From Mangifera indica (taxonomy: Eukaryota; Streptophyta; Magnoliopsida; Sapindales; Anacardiaceae): a stretch of 64,000 nt of DNA. The stretch is taken from assembly GCF_011075055.1 (NCBI RefSeq), contig NC_058147.1, positions 434,001-498,000 on the forward strand, in the 5' to 3' direction. How positions within the stretch are numbered: the stretch's first letter is position 1; each line of letters begins with the position of its first letter. Shown piece after piece: positions 1 through 11,276 of the stretch. The notes under the pieces are model-generated. The model saw only the letters and a list, made by a program, of their open reading frames with translations, was not told the origin of the DNA and did no database searches. A program made the translations under genes and the position numbers.

Positions 1-659
1 TAAATTTGAAGATTGACGCAAGCTCCAATCATTTATTAAAATGAATTCAATTCTTTGATTGAAGAATTGAACTTAGTTGGTTAGATTTAAATTGAGTATT
101 GCATTAGTAGTATTTAGATTTTTGAGTATGGATAGATCTAATCCGAATTAAATTGACTCAAATAATCCATCTTAAAATATAATTCTAACTTGACTATAAA
201 TAAATTCATTTATCTCTTTAATAATATTGTTTATTATATTGATAATATAGTTCTCTCAACGAATAGTCCTCTGATGATATTGTAACTATTTCAAATGAAT
301 TTAAATTCAAATTGAATATTATAAATTTAAATTGAGTTCAACCCATCCTCAAACCCAACTTGGTTCTTCGTGGATCCACCCCTTTTGTTAAAGCATGTCC
401 AAGTCTGCGGATCAAAACTGGATGGATAATAAAAGCCCATATCAACTTGGGCTAACCAGTATTGGTGAGGTTGAAGCCCGAAGCCTGAAGCCCCTGGTTA
501 TTTTGGTCCCAATAGTTAGGTTCACTTTAACACTTCTGTGTGGCTGTAACCGAACAGCTTTAAGCAAGGGATAAAGGATCATGTGGTAGGACAACTGGAA
601 GCCATAGAAAAAGAAAGAAGCAGGACTCTCTAACAAAACCATCACAATTTCTAAATCTA
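1..659. other. AT-rich intergenic DNA upstream of the GST gene
   Basis: No gene is visible here. Positions 1-340 are degenerate AT-rich text built from repeated pieces of the type TTTAAATTGAGTT and AATTCAATT, which recurs at many other places in the window (see 11277-11934, 34260-34990 and 53395-53945). The last 250 bases lead into the GST start codon and should hold its promoter and 5' leader, but I cannot point to a convincing TATA box. Confidence 0.5.
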
Positions 660-2021
660 ATGGCGACTCCTGTAAAAGTATACGGCCCGCCACTTTCCAC
701 TGCCGTGTCTAGAGTCTTGGCCTGTCTCCTCGAGAAAGATGTCGAGTTTCAGCTCATTCCAATTAACATGGCCAAAGGCGAACACAAGAAGGCCGATTTT
801 ATCAAGATTCAGGTACGTACTACCTCAAACGATTTTTTTTTTTTATTTTGAAATGCAGTATTTTTGCTTCTCATATTTGGAATGTAACAGCCCTTTGGCC
901 AAGTACCAGCTTTTCAAGATGAGAACATCTCACTCTTTGGTAACTTTCATCCTTTTTTATTTATTTCGGTTTTATCAGATTCCTTGTTCTCCTTAATTTC
1001 GTTTTGGTATTCATGATTTATGTTGTTGATGTCAAAATGCTACGTCAAACAATGTCTTGTGTCAATATAAACTGATTATTGTCACGGTTTTGTTATGAAA
1101 GAAAGTTAAAGGCAAAAGGGCAACATAGACAAGAACCTATCTTGTCATCTTAGGTGATATGTTATATGTATATCAATACAATATCAACAATGATACCTTA
1201 TGTGTGCGCATGGGTTGAATTGATAGAAAAAAATGAGTTGAGAGATTTAGGTCAATATAAATGTATTGTCTCATTTTCCTTGCAGTCTTAAAGACAAATC
1301 CAAACCAAGAGTTTGAGTCAATATAAACTCATTATCTTCCTTTTTCTCTCTCGGAAAGGTCAAAACTATAATACCGTATTACTTATATTGATCAAGACAA
1401 CATCAATAGAGACAATGTATTGACGGGTTGTATTGATACTAAAATTTTCACTTTAAAGATCAAAGGTTTTGCATCAATATAAACTACATTTTAAGTATAA
1501 AATTGTGATCCTCTCAATTTTAAATAACCCACTATGTGTGTAATTGTGTTCACTTGAATGATTCAGAGTCTCGAGCCATATGTCGTTACATATGCGAGAA
1601 GTACAAAGAAACGGGCAACAAGGGATTGTACGGGGCAAACCCTTTGGCAAAAGCATCCATAGATCAATGGTTGGAAGCTGAAGGGCAAAGCTTTCAGCCT
1701 CCTAGCGCTGCACTAGTGTTTCAACTAGCATTTGCGCCTCGAATGAAGGTCAAGCAAGATGAGGGTTTGATCAGACAAAGCGAAGGGAAGTTGGCTAGTG
1801 TTCTCGATGTTTATGAAAAGAGGCTGGGGGAGTGTCAATTCCTGGCGGGGGATGAATTCTCTTTGGCTGATCTTTCTCACTTGCCCAATACGCATTATTT
1901 GGTGAATGCAACTGACAGAGGAGAGCTCTTCACTAGTAGGAAGAACGTGGGGAGATGGTGGGGTGAGATTTCCAGCAGAGAATCCTGGAAGAAGGTGGTT
2001 GAAATGCAGAAGAGTGGCTGA
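660..2021 (+). CDS. phi-class glutathione S-transferase (GSTF), three exons
   Basis: Exons 660-812, 891-939 and 1567-2021 join in phase to give 218 residues, the normal GSTF length. The N-terminal thioredoxin-like domain (about residues 1-80) has the phi-class catalytic serine region PPLSTAVSRVL (Ser13 likely). Exon 2 encodes the GSH-binding segment PFGQVPAFQDENISLF, and the ESRAICRYI motif spans the exon 2/3 junction. The all-alpha C-terminal domain contains FLAGDEFSLADLSHLP and ends with RWWGEISSRESWKKVVEMQKSG-like text. Two introns at these places are usual for plant GSTFs. It most resembles the GSTF9/10/13 side of the family (YGPP start, QSFQPP segment) rather than the anthocyanin carrier GSTF12, but I cannot fix the subgroup. 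Such cytosolic enzymes conjugate glutathione to electrophiles or act as peroxidases or ligand carriers. The gene is convergent with the HMG-box gene to its right. Confidence 0.93.
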
Positions 2022-3232
2022 ATTTGGTCGCTGTGGATGGTTGATGAGCTTTATTTTGTATATTTATTTATTGTAATTTGTTTTGTTTAAGTTCTGGCTA
2101 CAATAGGAGGGTCTCTTCTCTTATGTTATGGATTTTCAATAGATCAATAATTTCATTGGATTATGCTTTCTTGCTGAAAATGAACTAACCAATTAGGCAG
2201 CTCTCTGTGAGTTGTTCTAGTCAAGATGGAAAATTTTGTGCATCCGCCTTGTTGAATGATTAAAAGGATGAATTATAGAGCCCAAAAAGCCAGCTCAGAA
2301 GTTCCTACGTGAGAGATTCAAAACCATAACTTTGTGACGTGGAATCCAAATCCTATGTCCATACTTGCACAAGTCCGTACCGTACTTCCCGAGATATAGA
2401 ATGTCTGGTTCAATGTGATAATCCCTTTCTTCTTGACCGACCAAAAAGAGAGATTCTTTCAGACTTGGTTGGCACGGTAAATTACATGGTTATCTCAGGG
2501 ACAGATTATAAATTATTTGATGAACTCTTTCATAAAATATTGAAGTTCAAAGTTTAAACCTCCATCAGAAATTTCGAGTGGCAGAAAGGACTGCTCCGCA
2601 TCTTAACCTTCCATTATAATTGATTTCTCTGTTTCCCAAGTAGGACTCTTGAAATTTAGCCGTAAATGGCAGCCGAAATGTTATCCATTGAAACGAGACC
2701 AAGTATGATGACTGATCGCTATGTGATTTTATTATTTCGCCAATGATCAAGATAGAAAATAACCACTTAGACTCCTAGGTGGCCTCATTAATCTCAAAGG
2801 CCTATTTCACCAAGGGACTAGGGTTAATGTTTAATTGAGCTTGACGAGTTGGCAACACCACCACATTGAAACCCTTTTTTGTTCAACAATTCTATTCCTT
2901 CAACCGTTCTTACCATTTAATTTTACCGAGCTTAAACTGACTGTTCCGAACCTTATTTAGGCATTTCTTTGCTCAAGAACATCCTGATTTCAACTTTGTT
3001 AAACAGACTAATCAGGTGTCTTCATCAAAGCCATCAAGGTAGAAGACTAACTTCAATATAATTACGATTTCAAGTAAAGAGTCCATAGAACATCCTGGTA
3101 AACTGCTTTCAGCTGAATGCATGTATGTATGGGATCTCAAGTCCTAACAACAGTTTATATTTGCATATGGATTCCTAAAACACTAGAGATAACACCAAAT
3201 TCTCTGGCTATGATCTTCGCCACCTCTACTGA
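2022..3232. other. intergenic region between two convergent genes
   Basis: This holds the 3' ends of the GST gene (+) and the ARID-HMG gene (-). An AATAG/AATAAT-rich stretch at about 2140-2155 could serve GST polyadenylation. The short open frames here have no family resemblance and poor codon structure. I see no RNA gene or clear repeat. Confidence 0.5.
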
Positions 3233-5467
3233 TCACTGTGTCTGTTCCACACTCTGCCTGAGCTTCAGTCTTTCCTTGTACTCTTTTAATTCTCTGTTGT
3301 ATCTTTCCTTGTCTTTCAATCCGATGTTCTGGTAAACCTACGCAAACAATTAAATTTATGTCAAATGATGATACTATCCAGAGACGTTCCATGACATCAT
3401 GATGAAGATTGCTTCAGAAAGTGCCCCGTGTGTGGAAAAAACAAAGCAATCAACCAAAAGAACAATGCAAATGAAAAGAAACAACTTGTCCATCAATTGC
3501 TGTTACCTTCCTCTCTTCCGCACTGAGATTGTTCCAGGACTGGCCAATCATTTTTGTGAACTCCCGTTCTCTATTAGGGTAGAGGGATTTGAGCTTGTAA
3601 TGTTTTTCAGCAAAGAAGAAGTTATAACCACTTCTGTTGGGTTTCGGGTAGCTGGGGTCTCCCCTTCTTCTGCTTCTCCTCCGACGACCAGATTGGCGAG
3701 ATTTTCTGTTGCCTAGATAAGGTACTATAGCACCTTCGTTATTAGATTGGGGAACTGAAGTGGAAGGACCTGGCTGTTCCGGATGATATAGTACACCAGT
3801 AAGAGTCTCTGAACCCAATTTCACAGACACCAAATATCCACAATCAAATTTTCCATCAATTGTTCCAATAGCCGAAAAACAAGGAGGGCCTGCACAGAAG
3901 ACTGTGTTATGATAATACAATTCAGTTAAACAACACCACTTCACTCTATAAATACAGTGCAAGAATTTATAAACGTCCAGACATTGATCTACAGCAATGA
4001 ATGTGGGATTTTCTTGGTAGATTGAATTTAAAAACTGCCAAGATAAAAGAAAAAGGCCTCATAGTCTTTGATAGAGTTATCAACAATACTGTGACAGAGT
4101 TCATTGTATTAATGACTTAGGGTGAGTCAGTTTTTTTTTGGTATGGTTACCCTGGAAACCCCTGCGGTAAACCCTGGAGGCCCGCAGCCACCTAAACCTG
4201 TAACTATGAACCAGACAAATTAAATCAAGGATAAACTTTATCGTGGTACATCACATTGGGGCACTCAAACTCTAGACGTTTACAAATGACTCTTTGCCCT
4301 TCAACACTCAGGCCAACTCTTGGGATCAAGTACACATAGTCTTAGCTGTTTAGGTGTTATACAAGTTTAAATCATCAACAACACAATAGTAGATCTCTTA
4401 TGCAAAACAAGCATACAGAAATTACATCAACAATAAAACAAGATCCACATACCTATAACTAAAGATAAGTGAAGGGGGACCCCAATGGAAAGGGAAAATA
4501 AAAGACACATAAATCAACATGCACAACATATATAACTGAAACTGAACTGGCATTAAGGTCAAAATTTTAATATACAGTAAATAAATCAAAGCATTTTTCT
4601 GGTGGGAAATTGCCATTTATACTCCCTCTTATCATCTTCTTTCGCGGACTACACAAACTTACCATCAATCTGTAAATCCGGGTAATCATTAACGGTTTTG
4701 GGGGAATATTCCACTAGAGCCAAATCAGGTCTGGAAGGGCTGGTGGTGACAGCAAAAGCAGCTGCAAAGTGATAAAAATTAGACCCAGAAACAAACCAAA
4801 TTAAAATCATAAAAAGCAAACAGAGATCTGATTAATTGCCTGAGGGAATACTCAGAGGACCCTGCATCTTAAAGAAGTGAACTTGTTCATAGTGGTAAAG
4901 AAGACTGAAGTAGTGCTTTCTTAATACAAATGAAGCACTTGTTGTAGTAGGAGAGAACATAAATACGGCACCTACTTCCCTCCATTTCTTCTCTGTAACT
5001 ACCTGTTGTACAGCATTTTATTTGCATATATATACAGTAAAAATACGCTTGAAAGTTTATATTTTGAATAAGTACAGGGATTGACGAGCGAAACCTTTTC
5101 ATAGCCACCCCTCTTAGTAACTTCCACATACAGAATATGCAAATCCAGCTCTTTCCTCCCAATCACAGGAATCCTTCAACCATGCAAAGGTCAGAAGATT
5201 CAAATTTCAGACACACTGGCTAAAAAAACCCAGCTTTAAAATGATATTATAACTCCCACGAACGTTACATCCTGAGCAGTTTAAAAAATTATGTTGAAGT
5301 TGAGAGAAGGCTTACATGAACTTGGTGCCCATTAGAAAATGGAAGCGCCTGAGACTGTCCCAGAAAACTGTAGAATCCTGAGCAAGAATCTCGTGGGTAG
5401 CGAGTGGAGCAGGATATTGCTTGTTTTCCACGGCACTCCGGGCATTGACTTGAGCCGGTGACAACAT
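3233..5467 (-). CDS. HMGB9: ARID and HMG-box DNA-binding protein (HMGB9-like), six exons
   Basis: On the minus strand the exons are 5316-5467, 5095-5173, 4840-5002, 4663-4761, 3507-3889 and 3233-3337, giving 326 residues, close to Arabidopsis HMGB9. An ARID/BRIGHT domain lies at about residues 24-120: it contains TVFWDSLRRFH, then GRKELDLHILYVEVTKRGGYEKV, then EKKWREVG and SFVLRKHY. A GTIDGKFDCGYLVSVKLGS segment typical of the family follows. A basic stretch RRRRSRRRG (about 233-241) precedes one HMG box (about 242-310) with YPKPNRSGYNFFFAEKH and SWNNLSAEERK. The start at 5467 was chosen because upstream sequence in that frame is unlike the family. The protein should act in the nucleus as an AT-preferring or structure-specific DNA binder. 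The third intron (4762-4839) uses a GC donor. Intron 4 (3890-4662) carries a short GC-rich patch near 4150-4195 of unknown origin. Confidence 0.93.
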
Positions 5468-7304
5468 TGTATTCCCGGCGACTTCGCCGGAAAAAGTGAG
5501 TAAAAGACAAAGAACAAGTGGGAAGAGAAAAACGAGTGATAAAATAATAACGATTTGAAGATGATAAAGATTGTAATTAAAGAGAAATAAGTCAGCTTGG
5601 GAGGTGGTGACGGTTATACAAAATTGGCCTTTTCTTCTTCTGTCATTTTGAATGGCCAAGCCCAAGCCAAACTCCCCAGTGCTTAGTTGTTGATGCTAAT
5701 TTAATTTTCACAGACTATGTTCATTATTACACACAACCCCCCTGACCCTGAGCCCTATCTTTCCCTCTCTCTCTCTCTCTCTCGTGTCATTCGAAGCCTG
5801 AGATATTTGCAGAGCCATATATAAGCTGCTTGCTTTGTTTTTGCATTGCTTCTTCTTTTTCCCTTCCTCTGCAACCTCTCAGTCTCTCTCCAAACGTTGG
5901 CATGCACTTGTGTACTTGTTCTGAAACATATCTTGTCGTACACCTGTTGTAAGATCTCTTCGAAACCCTTATGGGGGATTGGTCATTTGGTCTATTGGGT
6001 ACTCGAGTAAGCCTCGTCTTGTTCGGTTATTAGGATAGGCATCTATCTATCATTCTATCTCAGCTGGTCAAAATGGTTCTGTCTCTCTGGTTCATCTTTA
6101 AATCTGTTGAAAGTTTTTAAGCATGTCTCAGCCTTTCATATCTGAGCTTGACTGGGTGGTATAAGAAAATTATAAATTATTTTACGGCAGGGTATAATAT
6201 AAAATATATAAATATACATATAAATAGGGAAAAAGTTTATTATATTGCTTAATGGAAGCCCATGATACTATATTACTATGTTAAGGTCTTCAGGATTTAA
6301 TGACTTCAACAAACTAAATTCAATGCTTATGCATGGCGATTGGCCGGCTCCACTTTTACATTGGGTGCCAGCTTCTGTGTTTTAAATCACTAATTTCACT
6401 TTGAAAAATTAGTTAAACAATTTTTTATTCTTGGACATTGTTGGCTTAATCACTATTTACCACCCAAAGTTTGAGGAAATCACAATTTTTCATCTTTCTT
6501 TTATTTTTTTCTTTTTTTAATTTTTTTTAGCCGCCAAAAGAGTTGCTAGTTTTAGAAGCAACAATTTCTAAATTTGAGAGGTGTGCATAACATCTTAGAA
6601 AGTTAGATAAGGTGATGATTGCTCCTGTTTGGAGCTTGCATAGGTGACATTGAGATGATCCGTCAAGTTAGTGATAGAGACGTCAAGTGAAAAATTCACA
6701 CGACGCAAATTCAACATTCCAAAATCCTTACCTTCATCTTCTCTCAATCTCATCAAGACCAAACATCTTCACATTCTAGTGGTTTTTTTTTTAAACAAAT
6801 GTGTATATTAAAAAAAGAAAACTTTATCCAAATAAGAAGACTCAAAAATAACCTAAATTCGCCTTATCGTAAGCAAAAAAAAAAAGTCAAATAAACAAAA
6901 GTCAGGATAACTTATACCAAAGAACACAACTAATAACAACAAAGAAAAAGATCAACTCTCATTTTTAAAACTTATTTAAGATCATATGAAAGGCTCAAGA
7001 GAAGAAGAAAAATAGAATTTAGAATTCCTATCTTTACAATCAAAGGAATAACTCCAATTTGTAAGACTAGGCTATACAAAAAGATACTGAAGAAACTACA
7101 CAAAATATAGTAAAGTACAAAAATTCTGACTATCTAAAGTGCTAGTATCAATGCGAGACTTCCTTAAAAACTAAGATTCATATTTTAGCGTTGTTCTCTT
7201 GTTTTCGTGCCTTTGGTGGCATTGTTCTCCAACTTCGGATTGCTCTGGTGGCTTTCCCGCACTATCACTATTTTTCTAATTTTTGTGTGGTTTTATGCCA
7301 TTTT
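5468..7304. other. intergenic region with a CT microsatellite
   Basis: A (CT)n tract at 5764-5783 is embedded in pyrimidine-rich sequence that may belong to the leader of the ARID-HMG gene, which is transcribed leftwards from here. From about 6150 to 7200 the DNA is AT-rich with poly-A and poly-T runs. No open frame has a recognisable product. Confidence 0.45.
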
Positions 7305-7358
7305 TAGTGCACATTATTCTTTTATTTTCAGAATTGTTCTTTCTATATTCAACAAAAT

Positions 7359-7402
<44 letters not shown>

Positions 7403-7456
7403 ATTTTGTTGAATATAGAAAGAACAATTCTGAAAATAAAAGAATAATGTGCACTA
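7305..7456. repeat. perfect 61-bp inverted repeat around a GT/TA loop
   Basis: The left arm (7305-7365) begins TAGTGCACATTATTCTTTTA. The right arm (7396-7456) is its exact reverse complement over 61 bases. The 30-base centre is a (GT)n/(TA)n run. Transcribed, it would fold into a near-perfect hairpin. It has no coding content and lacks the Stowaway or Tourist termini I know. A TA-rich run continues at 7457-7480. It could be a foldback or MITE-like insertion, a recent inverted duplication, or a sequencing fold-back artefact. Confidence 0.85.
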
Positions 7457-7812
7457 ATATATATATATATATATACACAAATAAATATATTATCAAATAA
7501 TTAAATATTTATTTATATATTAAAAACATTTGCACATAAATATATTATCTTTTATATATAAAAAATATATAAGCATCTCATTCATTCACTTATATTACCT
7601 TGTTTTCAATTCAATTTTATTTTTGAATTAGTACATCATTCTCCTTTTTTCAAGATTATTTCTTATTTTATATTTACCTTTAGTTCAAAATAATAATTTT
7701 CACTAATTTTATTAAAAAAATAAAGACTTTTTAAGTAAAATAGTCTATTTTTCACAATTTATACTTCATGAAGCTTTAGGCCGAATGATTTATATTTTAA
7801 GAAATGGTCAGA
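7457..7812. other. AT-rich spacer
   Basis: The sequence is a (TA)n run followed by very AT-rich text with no gene, clear repeat unit or RNA feature that I can support. Confidence 0.4.
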
Positions 7813-7938
7813 ACAACAATACGCATTTACGACTTCAGAATCGTAGGGCTTTACACAACAATACGCATTTACGACTTCAGAATCGTAGGGCTTTACACAA
7901 CAATACACATTTACGACTTCAGAATTGTAGGGCTTTAC
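7813..7938. repeat. three tandem copies of a 42-bp unit
   Basis: Units begin at 7813, 7855 and 7897 with ACAACAATACGCATTTACGA, and the period is exactly 42 bases. The first two differ hardly at all; the third has a few substitutions (CACATT, AATTGT). Each unit contains the dyad TACGA...TCGTA around CTTCAGAA. The period is a multiple of three, so frames stay open through the array, but flanking codon structure does not support a protein. Confidence 0.9.
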
Positions 7939-8227
7939 CCCAGAGGGCCCCCTTCCAAAAATTCTCAAAGGCCAGGGCCAAACCCAGGCCAATGAGGGGG
8001 TTTGGAAATAGTTTTCAACCAGCAATTGACGCGCCTCGGTTAGAACCTCACTAGCTACGTCATTGCCCCAAGCGCAAAAATGCTCTTCAAACCCTAATCT
8101 GCCTCTTTATAGACAAGTCAATCACAGCACAGTAACTTATACCTGAACAATGTGGGACTAGAAAGAATCATTTATCTTCCATTTTATACTATCGGCTCCA
8201 TTGACCTAAGAAGTTGGATTATGGGAA

Positions 8228-10036
8228 ATGATCAAGGTAACTTCTTGTTCATCGCTCAAGTTCAGATTCATAATTCGCAATGTCCAGATTCACACTTACT
8301 CAAAATTGGATTCACTTGTATCTACTTTTATTGCTGCTATAAAATCTTGCTCTTCGGTCTTTTCTAGCCGTGCAATTCATGCCCAGATAATCAAATCTTT
8401 AAATTATAGAGAAGGGTTCATCGGTGATCAGCTGGTGTCATGTTTTGTGAAACTGGGTTGTGAAGAAGAAGCAGAGAAGCTGTTTGATGAAATGCCGGAT
8501 AAAGATTTGGTCTCCTGGAATTCTTTGATTTCAGGTTATTCACGAAATGGGCATGTTTTTAGATGCTTGATTGCATTTAATAGGATGAAATTTGAACAGG
8601 TTATGTGTAATGATGTCACGCTTTTATCTGTAATATCAGCTTGTACTGATATGAGAGCTCTGGATGAAGGTAAATTCATTCATGGGATTGCGCTGAAATT
8701 GGGTTTACTGTGTGAACCAAAAGTTGTAAATGCGCTTATTAACTTGTACGGAAGGTGTGGATATGTAAGTGAGGCTTGTGGATTGTTTGAGGCAATGCGA
8801 GGGCAAAGCTTAGTGTCTTGGAATTCAATGATTGGTATTCATACTCAGAATGGATTTGTGAAAGAAGGGATGAGACTTTTCAATCTAATGAGAAGGGCTG
8901 AAATTAAGCCCGATCAGGCCACCATGGTGACATTACTTAAAGGTTGTGAAGATTTAGGTATAGGGAAATTAGCTGATACAATTCATGGTTTGATGTTGAG
9001 ATGTGGTTTAGTTGCAAGTGTAACGATTGCAACTGCCCTGTTAAGTTTGTATTCAAAGTTAGGGAGATTGTTTGCCTCGCAAGAGGTTTTTGGGGAAATG
9101 ATCAATCCAGATAGAGTTGCTTGGACTGCTATGCTTGCAGCCTATGCTGTGCACGGTCGTGGAAGAGAAGCTGTTGAGCTCTTTGAGCTGATGGTGAAGA
9201 AAGATATGGTGCCCGACAATGTTACCTTCACTCATTTGTTAAGTGGTTGTGCTCATTCAGGTCTTGTCAATGAGGGGAAGAATTATTTTAGGGTTATGTC
9301 TGAAGTGTATGGGATAGAACCCAGGTTGGATCACTATTCATGCATGGTTGATCTTCTAGGTCGCTCTGGGCTTTTAAGTGAAGCTAATGATCTGATTAAA
9401 CACATGCCAATGGAGCCAAATTCTGGTGTTTGGGGGGCACTTCTTGGTGCTTGCAGGGTTTATGGTAATATTGAACTTGGAAAGGAAGCTGCAGATCGAT
9501 TATTTGCTTTAGATCCATCAGATTCTAGAAACTATATTATGCTGTCAAATATTTATTCTGCAGCTGGTTTGTGGAAGGAAGCTTCAAAAGTCAGGGCTCT
9601 AATGAAGAAGAGAGGTCTCATCAGGAACCCTGGTTGTAGTTTTATCGAACATGATAATGACATTCATCATTTTGCGGTGGGTGATCAATCTCATGTACAG
9701 TCAGAAAAAATCTATAAGAAGTTGGAGGAACTGATTATGAAGATTCGGGCAGCTGGTTTTGCTTCAAAAACAGAATATGTCCTACATGATGTTGAGGAGG
9801 AAGTGAAAGAGGATATGATCAATAAACACAGTGAAAAGTTAGCCATTGCATTTGGCCTTTTAGTTACTGAGATTAGCATGCCATTAATTATCACAAAAAA
9901 CTTGCGAATATGTGGTGATTGTCACAGCATGGCCAAATTTGTATCCTTGATCGAGAAGCGAACTATCATAATCAGAGACTCAAAGCGGTTTCACCATTTT
10001 GCCAATGGTTTATGTTCTTGTGGAGATTACTGGTGA
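8228..10036 (+). CDS. DYW-type pentatricopeptide repeat protein, single exon (At5g40410-like)
   Basis: An intronless frame encodes 602 residues. The N-terminus is rich in Ser, Lys and Arg with few acids, as in organelle-targeted PPR proteins. PLS-type repeats follow, with signatures such as GDQLVSCFVKLG, DLVSWNSLISGYSRNG, EPKVVNALINLYGRCG and DRVAWTAMLAAYAVHG. The E/E+ region starts near EPNSGVWGALLGACRVYG. The C-terminal DYW deaminase-like domain keeps the HSE motif (His534, Glu536), a CGDCH zinc motif (Cys562, Cys565) and the terminal CSCGDYW. These proteins bind organelle RNA and specify C-to-U editing. It most resembles Arabidopsis At5g40410, a predicted mitochondrial protein. Frame and zinc ligands are intact, so it looks functional. 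Confidence 0.95.
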   Translation: MIKVTSCSSLKFRFIIRNVQIHTYSKLDSLVSTFIAAIKSCSSVFSSRAIHAQIIKSLNYREGFIGDQLVSCFVKLGCEEEAEKLFDEMPDKDLVSWNSLISGYSRNGHVFRCLIAFNRMKFEQVMCNDVTLLSVISACTDMRALDEGKFIHGIALKLGLLCEPKVVNALINLYGRCGYVSEACGLFEAMRGQSLVSWNSMIGIHTQNGFVKEGMRLFNLMRRAEIKPDQATMVTLLKGCEDLGIGKLADTIHGLMLRCGLVASVTIATALLSLYSKLGRLFASQEVFGEMINPDRVAWTAMLAAYAVHGRGREAVELFELMVKKDMVPDNVTFTHLLSGCAHSGLVNEGKNYFRVMSEVYGIEPRLDHYSCMVDLLGRSGLLSEANDLIKHMPMEPNSGVWGALLGACRVYGNIELGKEAADRLFALDPSDSRNYIMLSNIYSAAGLWKEASKVRALMKKRGLIRNPGCSFIEHDNDIHHFAVGDQSHVQSEKIYKKLEELIMKIRAAGFASKTEYVLHDVEEEVKEDMINKHSEKLAIAFGLLVTEISMPLIITKNLRICGDCHSMAKFVSLIEKRTIIIRDSKRFHHFANGLCSCGDYW

Positions 10037-10841
10037 CCCTCCTCATCATATCCTAGAGGGGGATGAAATTCATAGCTTAATTGTCATCTTGGCTGTTGAT
10101 ATAAGCATAAAGAGATGACCCCAGACATAACCCTTGATTTCTAGGAGGAAACATAAAATGATCAGAGTTGGGACTTTGAAACCAATGTCCAGCTCTCTCC
10201 TGCAACTCTTCAACTCAGTCTAAAAACCAAGACAGGCTGAATTTTGTTCTAAAGGGAGACCCCACTTTGGGCTGATGCAGAAGGTCCAGTCGATAAACCG
10301 ATGAAAGCGTCGGTTTATTCTCATTGATGGATGTCAATGGCAATCCGATGCAAATTCTTAATTGAGCCCAATTGGCCTTCTTGTTCGCGGTTCTGCCCTC
10401 CAAGAGAAATGCATCATGAGTCAGACGTGATATAGTTTATGGCCTTTTATATTTTATCTGAGGCACATTGTGTCTTTTGCTGCACGCAAATCAAACCTTT
10501 CTTTCTCTTCCATGCTTGCAGATCCTCAATAGTTTGATTACAATTTGTTTCATTTTTTTATTGCAATCCAATTGCCCTTGAGACTATGCTTCTAGATGGG
10601 GTTGGATTATAACGTATCTGTCCGAGCTCAAATAAATTCGAGAGAAATAGGTGTATATTCGAGTCAAAGTTAAACATAGACATGATCAAATTTAAAAACA
10701 AAAACTCGAACTGGTAATGAGATCGATGAAAAAACTATCAAAATGCATTAGTAAAAAAAATGAAGGATTTTCAAAAATGAAGAATTAAAAAAGTTATTGA
10801 CAAAGAAAAAATTATCGAAAAAGAAAAAAATTATTTGAAAA
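10037..10841. other. 3' flank of the PPR gene, nothing else seen
   Basis: This presumably contains the 3' untranslated region of the PPR gene. The remaining sequence is AT-rich with A-runs. No open frame, RNA gene or clear repeat is supported. Confidence 0.4.
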
Positions 10842-11276
10842 TGTTGGAGATTCAAGCAAAAAGAAAAGAAAAGGAATTCAACATCTAATGAATAGAATAT
10901 AAAAGAGTGGTATATAAATATGTAAATTGGAGTTTAACACAAATCAATTGGTTTTGTGTAATATGAGTTTTAATCTTTACACTTGTAAGTTCAATATATA
11001 TTTTCGATATGGTATCAGAGCACAAGTTAAACGGCGGGTTAACAGCCTAAGTGTTCTTGGATACAAATGATAATACACCCAGCCAAAAATCGGTTAAGCC
11101 GAAAGGTTAGCTTTAACAGCTTAGGTGTTTATACTTAAGCGGGGAGTCGCACATCTAATTAATATAATATAAGAGAGTGGTATATAAGTATATAAATTGG
11201 ACCTTAACACAAACTAATTGGTTTTGTGTAATATAAGTTTTAATCTTCACACTTATAAGTCTAATATATAGAAAAA
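10842..11276 (+). mobile_element. TRIM-like miniature LTR retroelement
   Basis: Two related direct repeats flank a short non-coding centre. The left repeat runs from about 10842 (TGTTGGAGATTC) to about 11009; the right one from about 11150 to 11276. They share the blocks AGAGTGGTATATAA, TTAACACAAA and AATTGGTTTTGTGTAATA. Directly after the left repeat is TGGTATCAGAGC (11010-11021), the usual primer binding site complementary to initiator tRNA-Met. Before the right repeat is the purine-rich AAGCGGGGAG. No protein is encoded, so this fits a terminal-repeat retrotransposon in miniature. The right repeat lacks the first 40 or so bases of the left, and the two have diverged, so the copy is old and probably immobile. 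Confidence 0.75.

Noticed and set aside
4130..4210. GC-rich patch in intron 4 of the ARID-HMG gene, considered as a SINE or tRNA relic
   Set aside because: No complete A and B box arrangement, no cloverleaf and no target duplication could be recognised.
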